Notes: generated by a model from the letters alone, not told the origin. DNA of 64,000 nt from Phocoena phocoena (GCF_963924675.1 NC_089221.1:10165851-10229850), one strand, 5' to 3'. Counted from the stretch's first letter, positions 36,469 to 48,600 are shown. Program-made: numbers and translations.

Positions 36469-36661
36469 AAAAGTTGAAGTTTTAATGGGCAAATGTCAAG
36501 GATCTTGCTAGAGATTCCCAGGTCTCAGTCTGTCGCCCAAATATAGAGAACTTTCTCCACTTGATCAAAATAAAATAAAGCATCAAATAAACGTATAGCA
36601 GAAAAAAACACCATAAGTCTCATTGTGAGGTTACAATATTGATTTATAGGTAGGATTTCTT

Positions 36662-37020
36662 TCTTTCTTTTTTTTTTAAATAAATTTATTTATTTTTGGC
36701 TGTGTTGGGTCTTTGTTGCTGCACGCTGGCTTTCTCTAGTTGTGGCGAGCGGGAGCTACCCTTCGTTTCGGCGTGCAGGCTTCTCATTGTGGTGGCTTCT
36801 CTTGTTGCACAGTATGGGCTCTAAGCACACAGGCTTCAGCAATTGTGGCACGTGGGCTCAGTAGCTATGTGTCTCGGGCTCTAGAGCGCAGACTCAGTAG
36901 TTGAGGTGCACGGGCTTAGTTGCTCCGTGGCAATGGGGGATCTTCCTGGACCAGGGCTCGAACCTGTGTCCCCTGCATTGGCAGGGGGATTCTAAACCAC
37001 TGCACCACCAGGGAAGTCCC
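36662..37020 (-). mobile_element. CHR-type SINE (long form)
   Basis: Inverted long form with 'tggctgtgttgggtctttg', 'gagctacccttcgtttcggc', 'ggcacgtgggctcagtag' and the head end 'accaccagggaagtccc'. Flanking 'taggatttctt' at 36651-36661 and 37027-37037. More diverged than the short copies. Confidence 0.95.
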
Positions 37021-37037
37021 TAGAGTTAGGATTTCTT

Positions 37038-38383
37038 AACAAGATAAGTGAGTTGGTGTTTCCACTATTATGACCAAATGCAGCTAAGTTATAATTGACC
37101 AGGGCAAATCCAATAGGTTTATATTATAAAAGGTAAATACTTTTCAAAGAACTTACCTTTAAGCTCTTCTCTCATTTTGTAGGATTCTCATTAATGAGAG
37201 TTTTGTGAATGCCAGAATCCTACTTGCTAAAGAAATCATATCTACAAATTATATCTAAAACCCAAATCCTTACAAAATGCAGGATCATTAAAAGAGGACA
37301 GATATCACTAAGGTGTTCTATACAACCAGATATAGACATAACACAAGACTGCCATGAATGGAATGAAAATGAAAATAAGGAAATTTAAATTAATTCAAAA
37401 CCACAGAGAAAGGTGAAGTTTCTGTACCAATGAAATGAAATTTAAATTAACATTAAATCTTAATTAGAACCAACATTAATGTAGAACTTTTTACCTGTAA
37501 TATTTTACTTTACATATTGAAATTGGAGGAAATATTGCCAACAATATGCCTACTTTCATACTTACACCAGTAACAGTAAATGCTTAAATGAAAGATATCA
37601 TTTGATAAATTGTTTCAACCAATTGACAGCTGCTGATCACTTTTATCTTATAAAATCCTTATGAGACTCAAACTGAAGTCTTCTGATTACAGATCAGTTG
37701 CTCTTTGTGCTGTGACCTGGATTACAATGCCAAATTTAAAAAATCTAATTCTAAGTGGTAAATACACACCTTACATGAAAGCAGTGGTCCTTAGCGACAG
37801 ATTTGATCAAATCAACTGCGTCATTCAGGTGTCATTCAGGTACCGGAGCTTGTGCCAACCATTGGTTAGTATAACAGGATGAAGGATGGAACCCCTCCTG
37901 CTGTCTGGGCATTTGAGCAGAATCCCAAAGCAGGTTCTCCCTCCAAGGAGAGCAGCTGAGATGAGCTGCCATCTGCCTCCTCCAAGACTCGCTAAGAAGT
38001 AGGGAGTCTGGTCCTAACTTTGGAGACCAGAGAGGAAGGCTCCACTCCCACCCCTCATGCCACTGATGGGATCTCCAAGATACCCACTGAGATATAAGAG
38101 GGTACCTGTCAGGAGAGGAAACAGCTTCTCCCTGTGCCCTGCTTACCAGCCACGCTGCGGATCCCAGCTGTAGGAAAGGGCTGTGCATTACTGAGACCCC
38201 GCTTAAAACATACCAGTATGGTAGGAATTCAATAAATACTTAATTAATACTGTTAAATCAGGCTTTATGAGTATGAGAGAAAAGAAGGTTCATAGATTGT
38301 AAAAGCAACAAAAATCTCTATTTTCTTAAAAAAAAAAACGTGCAAAACCTCAAGTAATTTTCTTTTCAGATACTTTTGGGGAA
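37038..38383. other. Unassigned non-coding DNA
   Basis: No confident family. GC rises in 37830-38190, where a 118-codon minus frame occurs (37832-38188) without a domain that I recognise. An 11-bp direct duplication 'gtcattcaggt' lies near 37820-37840. Confidence 0.45.
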
Positions 38384-38885
38384 TGTACGGTCAGGTCCCC
38401 CACGATGGCTGTTCTCTTGCTCTCTGTGCATCCCCTGCTCGACCAGTCCCTGCCTCACCTACACCTACTCACCTGACTGACCTTCTCTCCTCAGAAAATG
38501 GCTACATACTTACCCCGGACCCCAACTAGTGATTGTTCTAATCTTTGGATCAGAACATCTCCACCCTAATAGCTTATCAAAGGGGCAGTGAGGGGTGTGC
38601 TCCTCTGCTGGTTTCTCTGGCAACTCATGAGCCACCCTGAGGTCAAGGTCAATTCCCCCTATAACTGGTAACACCTCCCCTGTCCCCAAGAGTGAACATG
38701 ACTGCCACATCCTGCCCACCATCTGCCGTACACAGTGGAGAGTCACTCTAGGACCTGGCTTCAGACAAGTAAGCTCCTCCGACCATTAAACCATTGATGT
38801 CTCTGTCGCTGACTGCAGGCTCCTTCTTCAGTCTTGAAGATGGACAACTATAAGGCTTGCAGGCCTGCGGGATGCAGCCCCACAG
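38384..38885 (+). mobile_element. Possible LTR of an endogenous retrovirus-like element
   Basis: The block is GC-richer than its surroundings and has LTR-like composition: a TG start ('tgtacggtcaggtccccc'), a C-rich middle, an ATTAAA about 100 bp from the right end ('ccattaaaccattgatg' near 38783) followed by T/G-rich sequence, and an end near 'gcagccccaca'. No clear target duplication and no internal gene sequence. Name and ends are inference. Confidence 0.33.
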
Positions 38886-39349
38886 GAACTATCCCAGCTC
38901 TGGTGGATCCATCTCTGTTCAGGGTTCTGTAGCTTGAGGCAGCAGCAACTAATAAGTTTTTCCTATTTTCCGCTCCACTTGGGTCTTCCTGAAGACATAC
39001 TGAGGAGTGGAGAGAGGTGAAGCAAGGAATTCAAAATGGTTTTCCTTGTTTCTTATGGACTTTGGGCGTATATATGCAATATACCAGCTGCAGTTTTTAT
39101 CGCCACATAATAAATGCACCTTAGAATAATTTAACTACAAAACTGACAAAGAAAAACACCAGAGTGAAGTCTCAGCTGTCCACTCACACATGCCAGCCTA
39201 AAAAACATATGTCTCCTAATTCTCCATAACAATTTTGATTTCCCTGAGCTGAAGCCACCAGTTGGCAGAAAATTAAATTTTACTGCAATGATGTGATTCT
39301 TACAAGACTGAATAATTTAAACAGCCTAAAGGTAACAGTCTTTACCTGT
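38886..39349. other. Unassigned non-coding DNA
   Basis: No feature recognised. It could hold internal sequence of the LTR candidate, but nothing retroviral can be read. Confidence 0.4.
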
Positions 39350-39830
39350 ACGTCTGGGATCAATGCTCAGTATTTCAGAGGCCGGCCAACCCCTTTCCTT
39401 CCCCAGACAGTACCCAATTTCAATGTGCCCGGAGTACGTGGATAGGGAGACGGACTCTGCAAATGCCCGACGTTCTCTGGTCTGGACTGTTCACCATCTT
39501 CGGAGCCGAAGCATTGCTGGGACTCTCCCTTGGCATTCTGTCGGGTTTTGCTACAGACGCTGGAAGCAGGTGAAACGTCAGAATTTCTTCTCATGCTCTG
39601 CTGGAGCAGAGTCAATTCAGCCTCTCTTAGGACTCAGGTGAGCCAACAGGTGCTCTCCATCCTCTTGAGGTCTGGACGAATCCAGGCCAAGACAATCTTT
39701 GCTGCATCCTTGATGGCACAGCCCCTCTGACTTGGCAACACCTTTGGCAAACTCTCCAGGAGGCATCTCAGCAGACTCCTGGGTCCTGTCGGGGTACTTC
39801 ATGACTTATTCCCTGATAAGAGATCTCAGA
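39350..39830. other. GC-richer block with overlapping short frames, origin unknown
   Basis: About 480 bp with more CpG and a codon-like texture compared with AT-rich flanks. Open frames exist on both strands (plus 39363-39641 and 39530-39730, minus 39367-39615 and 39617-39802). The two minus frames are adjacent and could be one Ser/Glu-rich reading broken by a stop or shift, as in a decayed retrocopy. I do not recognise the protein. There is no poly(A) tail in the right place and no clear target duplication. It could equally be an unnamed repeat or unique sequence. Confidence 0.35.
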
Positions 39831-41394
39831 GTGCTACAGGAGAGCTAAACAAAGCCGGCACTCTTAAAAAAACAAAAAGCCCCAAAATTTACTTTCATGA
39901 GTCTGTTCTTACTTAGCAGTATGGAAAGCGAATTCTTCTCTGATTGCTACATAAAGAGCCCTCGATCACCCTCCACCTTTGGTTTTCTCCTACATTGACC
40001 TAACACACCTCCTTCTTTTCAGAACTTCCAGTTGGAAGAGGGGACACAGGACCACATGTCCAACTACCTGATTCCCCTATTTCGTCTCCTTTCTTTCCAG
40101 CACCCACAGGCATAAAATGAGAGCTCTCATTTCCTCATCTGATCAGGACTCAGATATGAAACTCTATAGTCTAATCTGCCAATCCTGGTTATATGGTAAA
40201 TGGGATTAAGGAAATCTGGAAAATCCTTCTATGTCTATACATCCCATGCCATTCATGTCTCTGTCATGTTAAGAGGACAAGAAAGTCAACTTGACATGCA
40301 AAGTTGCCTCTCCACACTAGCTAATATCTATCTCCTTCCCCAGCACTATAAACCTGAAGGCCCAAATGTAGAATGAGAATGGTGCACCAAACAAGTCTGC
40401 ACGTAGAAATTTAAATGCATTCCTTTAATATTTGAAAAATATTATCCATACTACATTAGTGTCTGCTCCAAAATTAATCACACTGTCTGTATTGACACAT
40501 ACTTTATGGTAAATTAACACAATGGCAACATTTCCAACTCTCAAACTAAGATGTGTTCATAAAAAGTTTTACATGTTCAAATGAAATTCTCTTGGCCAAT
40601 GACCCTACATACAGGATTTAATTTCTCACAATTTACAGAATTTCTCCAATTCAGATTTTTTCTATATGGTCTGAAAATTAATGTGCTACTTTGATATAAG
40701 GTCTTCTGTCAACATGGCACTCACTAAGATAGTTGCTCTATTTCTATTAAGCAAGTTGAGTAAATTCCTTGCAACTTCAGGCATTGCATGAAGTGGGTTT
40801 TAAAGGATGCTCACTCTCTGCACTTGCAGTAAATGTCAAGTTCAGTTCATTCCCCAATTGGCAGCAGTCTGACAGTCCCAGGATTTTCACAGTCACAGAA
40901 ATGATCCTCAGTGGTAAATTAAGCTTGCAGAGGGATGTATACTTCACAAATTAACCATCCTTTATTGGTCAAACTACTGATGTCCCTGGCATTCTGTAAC
41001 ATTGTCTCTCACTTATTATAAAAATAAAATCTCTATTTATAACTTTAATTCATATGATTTTTATAGGTAACTTTGGCCAGTTGTCTCTGTTTTCTCACAC
41101 TGATTTTTTAAAATATGTATCACATGTAAACTAAGGTTGAAAGAAAATTCATTCATCAGAACTTACTGAATGGACACAAGTTTATTCAAACCATTTTATG
41201 TAAAGTTTACCTAAGAAGAAACCATAAAGAAATACTGAGTTCTAGTTGACGGTAGGCAACATTAAACACTAGTTGGCAGGTATTTAAATATACAGTGAAT
41301 ATAGAGTACTTAACGTACACAACTTACTTTTTTTAATCGCAAATTACTTTACTATTTCATTTTGTTTCCATGCAGGGTAACAAATTTTAGAAAA
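39831..41394. other. Unassigned AT-rich DNA
   Basis: About 1.6 kb with no recognised repeat or exon. Confidence 0.5.
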
Positions 41395-43115
41395 GACGGT
41401 TATGTCTAAGTTAAACTTTCTCTTTTTCTATATACGCCTCTTTCTTTGTGATGAGAACAACTGAAATTTATTCTCTTAGCAAATTTCAAGTACACATTAT
41501 TATTAACTATAGTCACCATGCTGTACAGTAGATCTTCAAATCTTCATCTTATTACCGAAAGTCAGTATCCTTTGACCAATATCTATAGATTGATTTTTCC
41601 CTCCCTCCAGCCTCTGGAAACCACCATTCTACTCTCTCTGTCTATGAGTTCAATTTTTTTAGATTCCATATATAAGTGAGATCATGCAGTACTTGTCTTT
41701 CTGTCTAGCTTCTTTCCTTAGCATAATATCCTCTAGGTTCATCCATGTTGTCACAAATGGCAGGATCTCCTTATTTTTTAAGACTGAATAATATTCGTGT
41801 GTGTGTATGTGTGTGTGTGTGTGTGTGTGTCACATTTTCTTTATCCATTCATCTGTTGTTGGACATTTAGGATGTTTCCATATCTTGGCTACTGTGAATA
41901 ATGTTGTAATAAAAATGGGAGTGAAGATACCTCTTTGACATACTGATTTCATTTTGTTTGCCTATATACCCAGAAATGGCATTGCTGAATCATACATCAG
42001 TGCTGTTTTTAGTTTTTTGAGAAAATTCCACATTGTTTTCTATAGTGGCTACATCAATTCACAATCACACCAACAGTGTACAAGGGTTCCCTTTTCTTCA
42101 CATCCTCACCAACACTTGCTATTTTTTGACTTTTTGAAAATAGCCATCTAAACAGGTGTGAGGAGATATGTCATCATGGTTTTGACTTGCATTCTCTAAC
42201 TGATTAGTGACGTTGAGCATCTTTTCATGTATTTCTTGGCCACTTATAAATCTTCTATGCAAAAATGTCCATTCAGATCCTTTGCCCATTTTTTAATCAG
42301 GTTATTTGTTGTTGCTGTTATAGTTGTTGCTGTTTTTTATACTGGGTAGTATGAGTTCCTTATATATTTTGGCTATTAGTTCCCTATCAGATATATGGTT
42401 TGCAAATATTTTCTCCCATTCTGTAGGTTGCCTTCACATTTTGCTGTTTCCTTTGCTGTGCAGAAACTTTTCAGTTTGATGCAGTCCCACTCATTTATTT
42501 TTGCTTTCGTTGCCTGTGCTCTTTTTGCCACGTGCAAAAAGGTGTTGCCAAGACCAATGTCAAGGAGTTTTTTTCCCTAGGTTTTCTTCTAATAGTTTTA
42601 TGGTTACAGGTCTTAAATTTAAGTCTCTAATCCATTTTGAATTGATCTTTGTGGATGGTGTAAGATAGAGTCTAATTTGATTCTTTTGCATGTGGCTGTC
42701 CAGTTTTTTCAACACATTCTATTGAAGAGACAATCCTTTCCCATTGCGTATTCTTGGTGTCTTTGTCAAAGATTAGTTGACTTTATATGCATGGGTTTAT
42801 TTCTGGACTCTCTACTCTGTTCCATTTATCTATCTGTCTGTTTTAATGCCAGTACCATATTGTTTTGATTACTATAGCTTCATAATATACTTTGAAATCA
42901 GGTAGTGTGAAACCTCCATCTTTTTCCTTCTTTCTCAAGATTGCTTTGGCTGTTTGAAGTCTTCTGTGGTTTCATACAAATTTCAGGACATCTTTCCTGT
43001 GTCTGTGAAAAATGCCATTGGCATTTTGATAGGAATTGCATCGATGTCAATCATGTTGGAAAATATGGACATTTTGACAATATTAAATCTGGAAATACGA
43101 CCTCAGTAACTGATT
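41395..43115 (-). mobile_element. Old L1 (L1MA-like), reverse strand, 5'-truncated
   Basis: Inverted 3' UTR ('ctcttagcaaatttcaagta', 'ctatagtcaccatgctgtac', 'ggaaaccaccattctactct') followed by inverted ORF2: 'tccatatataagtgagatca', 'ttcatccatgttgtcacaaa', 'tttctttatccattcatctg', 'ccagaaatggcattgctga', 'gatcctttgcccattttt', 'tttagtctctaatcc'-like text and 'gattgctttggctgtttgaa'. Collinear over 1.7 kb, with only short frames left. Confidence 0.9.
41796..41830. repeat. (GT)n microsatellite inside L1
   Basis: GT repeat with one AT interruption, directly after 'ctgaataatattc'. This is the same L1 position at which the copy at 56 kb carries (AT)n. Confidence 0.95.
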
Positions 43116-43339
43116 TATGGAAACTTCTCAATAAGACATGGCTCCTTTGTAGCCCACGATTCAGTAACTAATTAATAATTGATCATTTCAATTCTATTTC
43201 ACTTAAATGTCACTTTAAATAATCTTACCAGCAAAAATGTTCCAAAATTAGCAAACAACTTCAGTTTACTAAGGATGAGCTAACAGTTTTTCATCAATAG
43301 GCTTCCTCATTCTTTAAGTAATGATATGCATAATACTGA

Positions 43340-43495
43340 TAAAGCCCATTTATGTAACAATGTGTACTAGTACTATATTAAGTGCTTTATTTTTATTACC
43401 TTATGTTAAACTGTAAAAACTATCAAATGGGATGGCATTGCTATATCCATTTGAAAAAGAAGAAATGATCTCAAAGATACGTAAAAGCTGGCAGG
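43340..43495 (-). repeat. MIR-like SINE fossil
   Basis: Inverted MIR: 'atattaagtgctttattttt', 'attaccttatgttaaactg', 'gctatatccatttgaaaaag' and 'aaatgatctcaaagatacg'. Confidence 0.58.
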
Positions 43496-43789
43496 AAAAG
43501 AATTTGAAAAAAATCATTTCTTGACTTCTTCCATTATGTTCCTAATAACCATCTTCATCTGTATTTCTAACACTGTGTTTTGAAATGAAAGGTTGTTATA
43601 AATTATGGTACAATTTGAATTCAGAAAAAAATTTTGGTTGAGAAGAAATTTTGGTGACATGGTAAAAAAAAACCATGAACAGTGTATGAGTTTCAAATTC
43701 TCCAAAGCAACTTAATATTAGGATGAAGAATTTCAGTTAGTCTAACAAAAGATTCAAACAATACCTGGTTTGTGTAACGAATGCTATTT

Positions 43790-44335
43790 CAATGTGTAGG
43801 AAGCCTCGAACACAGACCCCAAAGACCCCCACATCCGGTATTAAGAGACTTGTGTAATTCCTTCCCTATGAATAACTTCCTTCTAACCAATAACAGGCAA
43901 TGTTGATGGGATGTCATTTCAATGATTAGGTTAAAATTGTGACTTCTTATTGCTAGTAGACTCTCTTTATTGCTTCTTTGCTTGCACGCAGTGATGAAAC
44001 AAGCTGCCACAGTGCAGAGGCTAACATGGCAAAGAACTGAGGAGGTCTCTGGTCAAAAGCCAACAAGGATATGAAGACCTCACTCTAACAAGTTGCAAGG
44101 AACTCAAGGCTACTAAGAACTATGAGGGAACATGGAAGTGGGCCCTTCTGCAGTCAAACCTTCAGATGAGACTACAGATCTTGATTCAGGCCTTGAGAGA
44201 GACTATGAATAGAGGACCCATTTAAGGCCATTCCTTACCCACAGAAGACATACAATGATGAATGTATACTGCCTTAAGCTGTTATGTTTACAGTTTTTTT
44301 GTTACAAAACAAAAGACAATGAAACATTCAATAAT
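43790..44335 (+). mobile_element. MLT1-type MaLR LTR
   Basis: Forward marks: 'taatt' then 'ctaaccaataacaggcaatg', 'gatgggatgtcatttcaat', 'gattaggttaaaattgtgac', 'gctagtagactctctttatt', 'gatgaaacaagctgccac', 'ggtctctggtcaaaagcc', 'gttgcaaggaactcaagg' and 'tgccttaagctgttatgttt'. All are collinear over 550 bp. The minus frame 43789-44010 is antisense noise. Confidence 0.85.
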
Positions 44336-45648
44336 GCTATGTTAAAATGATTCAATTATTCTAGCCATTGATTATTTATATTTAGTTCTAATTTCCTTGA
44401 ATCTATATCCTAAGCATAATTTTAATACCTGTGTCAATAATTCAAATATATATTGAACTAAATTAATAGGAATTTTGTTCAGAAGTAAAACACTGATTAA
44501 AATGAGAAGAATTAAAGAGCTACACATGGTGAAGATTTTAAGCTTTGACATTACTGCCCTCTAAAATAGAAGATGAAAAGATCAAATTAAGGAAAACCAC
44601 TAATGATGTCTGCAATTTTTCCCAATTACTGTGTTGTTGAGTTTGGGCTGGGTTGCACTGAGAGGATTATTATTGTCTGTCAGGAATGTTATTGACTCAA
44701 TTTGGTTCTCAAATATTTTCAAATACAACATCTCATTATTTTTAGCTTATTGACTCAATTTGGTTCTCTAATCTTTTCAAATACAACATCTCATTATTTA
44801 TTGTTAGCTTGATACTAAAAGCATCACAGTCACAGTTATGGAAATATACTAGCAGCCTACTCAGATATTAATCACTGAGGATATTTTCACACCTGAAGAT
44901 AATGATGATGAAGGTGCAAATATGAGTCATTATGAAACCATTGAATTTTTAGCTGTTATGCAGCTCATTTTCATTAACTAAATTGATGTTATATATTTTC
45001 TTTACATGACAAAAATTTTATAAGGTAGAACAATGTTCTCATATTAGTAATTAATTGGGGGGAAGGTATTCATGATGATATGTAAGAGGTTTCTATGCTA
45101 TTAGGTACCATTTTAGTGCTATATCATACAGTTTTACTTTAAAAATTAAATCTCTATTAGAAATTATGAATGACATCCCAGGAAGTATTTACATGAAAAG
45201 TATGATACACAATGTGAGGCACTTTTAATCACTAAGCTCCAACGGTATATTGCTATGCTCCATCACTAGCATCCTTATCACAGACCTCTTTATTTGTATG
45301 GATACACACATGAGCATAAAGTTAAACAATTTAAGAATAAAGATAGTTTTTTCCTTTCTTAAGCACTTTGCACAAAAGCATCAATAGCAAAATAATAAAG
45401 CGTTATTGGTAATTTAAATAAATTTGGAAAGCATCAAAAAGGAAGTGGGTATCAAGCATTTCTGTTCTGACCTGTACATTCAACAAAAAACAAGCTAAAC
45501 GTACAGAGTCCTCCATCTGACACATTTACAGAAACATTAGTGAATATTTTGTTTGTATTGTCTGCTTGTTTGTTTGTTTTAGTTAATTGATGAGTTGTAA
45601 CTGTTATCTCTGAGGACAAGAAGTAGGACTAAATTAAATAATTCTTAA
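44336..45648. other. Unassigned AT-rich DNA with a tandem duplication
   Basis: No named family. It holds the 58-bp duplication at 44691-44810. Confidence 0.5.
44691..44810. repeat. 58-bp tandem duplication, two copies
   Basis: Unit begins 'attgactcaatttggttctc' at 44691 and again at 44749. The second copy differs by a few bases and a 4-nt 'attg'-type insertion before 'ttagctt'. The segment is otherwise unlike its surroundings. Confidence 0.95.
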
Positions 45649-45664
45649 AATTATAGAAATTTTC

Positions 45665-45862
45665 GGGCTTCTCTGGTGGTGCAGTGGCTGAGAGTCCACC
45701 TGCCGATGCAGGGGACACGGGTTTGTGCTCAGGTCCGGGAAGATCCTACATGCCACGAAGCGTCTGGGCCCGTGAGCCGTCGCCGCTGAGCCTGCGCATC
45801 CGGAGCCTGTGCTCCGCAACGGGAGAGGCCACAACAGTGAGAAGCCCGCGTACCACAAAAAA
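45665..45862 (+). mobile_element. CHR-type SINE (short form) with target duplication
   Basis: Complete forward copy from 'gggcttctctggtggtgca' to 'ccgcgtaccac' and an A-run. Flanks 'attatagaaattttc' (45650-45664) and 'attacagaaattttc' (45864-45878) differ at one base. Slightly more diverged than its siblings. Confidence 0.96.
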
Positions 45863-46119
45863 AATTACAGAAATTTTCAAAAAATTGATTATGTTGACAG
45901 GCAAGTACATGAAAGGTATTTAAAGCTGCTGTATTAGAGAAGTAGAAAATGTCAGATTAGCTTCATGGAGGGTTTGGAATAGGTAAGGAAGAGAACAAAG
46001 GCGTGAAACTTGAAGAGGTTACACTGCTCTTATACACAGGGAATAGGGATGTTATGGTAATAAATGCCATTTCACTGTAGTTTTTACTATCTTTCAATAT
46101 ATGTGTAATGTCATAATTT

Positions 46120-46171
46120 TATATATGTGTATATATATACGTGTGTGTGTATGTATATATATGTACATATA
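46120..46171. repeat. Compound (AT)n/(GT)n microsatellite
   Basis: 'tatatatgtgtatatatata' followed by GT repeats and more TA. Its minus-strand translation gives a Tyr/Thr/His run. Confidence 0.9.
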
Positions 46172-46428
46172 TTTGGAATTTTAGAAAACATTTATAAATA
46201 CAAATTAAAATGTTTAGGTTAAAAAAATATGAGACAGATGCTCTTCTCACCAGGTCCCTCAGAATCCATCCAGACTTGAAAAGAAGTGAGTTAGACATAA
46301 GCACTGTTTCTGCCAATGAGAAGTCGCCTCATAAATGTCCATAGTACACAGTTAAAAAGGCAACCAACAGGCAAAAAACACAGCCCTCATCCCCAAACCC
46401 TTCTCACATGGGAAAAAGAGCATTAAGC

Positions 46429-46450
46429 GGGGGGTGGGGGGTGGGTGGGG
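46429..46450 (+). other. G-quadruplex-type motif
   Basis: Four G-runs of 3-6 separated by single T's ('ggggtgggg' type) on the plus strand, meeting the G3+N1 four-run rule for an intramolecular quadruplex. Not embedded in a recognised repeat. Confidence 0.85.
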
Positions 46451-46599
46451 TCAGCGAATGCTTTCACTCCAGGCCTGAGTGAGGGTGGTAGCGGCGGTGG
46501 GTAGTAGAAGCAAAAAGTGTCCTTCTCCTGAGGAGGGGAAAGGGTAGCCCTCCATCCTACCTCTGCAGGAAGCAGAGGAAGAAAAAGCACTTGACCAAC

Positions 46600-48600
46600 T
46601 TCAGCATCATAATAAAAACTCTCTGCAAACTAAGAACAGAAGGGGACAATCTCAACCTGACAAAGAGCTAGGAAAAAACTAATGGCTAAAATCACTCAAT
46701 GACAAAAGAGTTAATGATTTCCTCTAAGAATGAATATACAGTAAGGATGTATATTCTCACCACTTTTATTTAACATTGTCCTAGAGAGTTAGACAGTAAA
46801 ATAAAAGAAAGAAAATAAATGATATATCATTTGGAAAGACAGAAATGAAACAGTAATTATTCACAGACAACAGAACTGATTATGTACTGATTCGCATGGA
46901 ATTTACATAAAGATTACTAGAACTAATAAGTTGTCTTAGCAAGACTGCAGGACACAGATCAATATAGAAAAATTTATTTTTTATGTATATGCTTGTAATG
47001 AACAATTGGAAATTGAAACAGAACAATTCTATTTATAGTATCAAAGCATATATAATATGTAGGGATAAATATCATAAAATAACAAGATTCATGCAGTGAA
47101 AATAATAAGGAAATTAAAGGAAAGGTAGTTTTCTCATGCATTGGAATACTCATTATCATTTGAAAAAGAAGAATAAAGTTGGAAGACTTACATTATCTCA
47201 TTCAAGACCTAACATGAAGCTGGAGTGATCAAGGCAATATCTTTTTGACATAAGAACAGACTTATAGAACCAAGGAATATTTCAGAAATATGCCCACTTA
47301 TAGGGGGTCAACTGCTTTTTGACAAATGTATCAACATAATTCATTGGAGATAAGAAAGTCTTCTCAACAAATGATGCTGTATTTTTGGACATATACATAT
47401 ACATAAAAGGAACCTAACACCATAGACAAAAAATCAACTTAAAAAGATCACAGACCTAATGTAAAACTTAATGTGTAAAAATGCTCAAAGAAAGCACAGA
47501 AGTCTTTATAAATAACCCTGAGTTAAGTAAAGATCTCATACATATGACACAAAAGGTATGAGTCATCAAAGAGAAAAATGACAAAACAGAACTTCACTAA
47601 GATCTAAAACTTCTGCTCTTTGAAACAAAGTTGACCCTTGAACAATGCAGGGGTTAATCCACATAGAATTTATAATGGGTCCTCCGTACCCATGGTTCCT
47701 CCACACCTTCGGTTCTTCCACATCCCTGGATTCAACCAATCATGGACTGTGGTACTGAAGTGTTTACACTTGACCAAAGAAGTAATACAGAGGGCAAAAA
47801 GGCCATTTAAAGTGTTCAACATCAGTAGCTATTAAGGAAATGCAAAGTAAACCCACAATGAAATCCCACTACCCATTTACTAAAATGCATAAAAGAGAAA
47901 TATATTAAAACTTCAGAGTGCTGACAAGGATGTGGAGGAACTGGAACCCTCATACATTGGTGATGGGAATGGAAAAGTGCAACAGCAATTTGGGGAGAGT
48001 TTGATGGTTTTTAAAAAGCCAAAACATACACTTGAAAATGTGCCCCAGCAATTCCACTCGGAGGCATGGACTTGGGAAACAAAATCATATGTCTGATATC
48101 TGTAAGCAGATGGTTATAGCAACTTTATTCATAATAGCTAATAACTGGAAACCATGTAGAAGTCCATTAACTGGTAAATGGATAAACAAGTTGTGATACA
48201 TCCATACAGAATGCTATGCAGTAGCTTTTTATTGCACTATTGATGCCAGATACAGTATAGTGGAACTCAACTACATTATGCTGAGTGAAGAAGCCAGACC
48301 CCAAAGGCTACATATGGTGTGAATCTCATAAATGACATTCTGGAAGAGGCAAAACTACAGGGACAGACGTCAGATGTGGTTGCCAGGGGATATGATGGAG
48401 AGAGGGGATGACTACAAAGGGGCAAAACAGAACTTTGAGGAAGGAGAGAACTATTTCATATCTCACTTCGGGTGGTGGTTATAAGACTGTACACATCTGT
48501 CAAAACTCATTGGATTTAAACCTAAAAACTTGACTTTTATTGTATGGATATTATACACCAAAGCCTCAATCTATCCTGAAACATACTTGAATTTTTAAAA
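46600..48600 (+). mobile_element. Old L1M element (ORF2 to 3' UTR), interrupted
   Basis: Forward ORF2 marks: 'aaaactctctgcaaactaag', 'ggatgtatattctcaccac', 'tttatttaacattgtcctag', 'gcaaggatgtggagg'-like text at 47930, 'gcaattccactcgga' and 'gttgtgatacatccatacag'. The 3' part holds 'gtggttgccaggggatatga'. It is split by a short foreign segment at 47631-47771. Heavily mutated. Confidence 0.85.
47631..47771. mobile_element. Short interspersed segment inserted in L1M, family uncertain
   Basis: Begins 'ttgacccttgaacaatgcag', a phrase I associate with palindromic non-autonomous repeats in mammalian genomes, and includes 'ggattcaaccaatcatgg'. It interrupts the L1M sequence, which resumes with 'ttgaccaaagaagtaata'. 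The opposite inverted end is not visible, so it is a partial copy. Class is inferred. Confidence 0.5.

Larger units (their letters stand above)
45879..46599. other. Unassigned DNA with AT/GT repeat and G-rich tract
   Basis: Contains the compound microsatellite at 46120-46171 and the G-rich tract at 46429-46450. No exon recognised. Confidence 0.5.
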
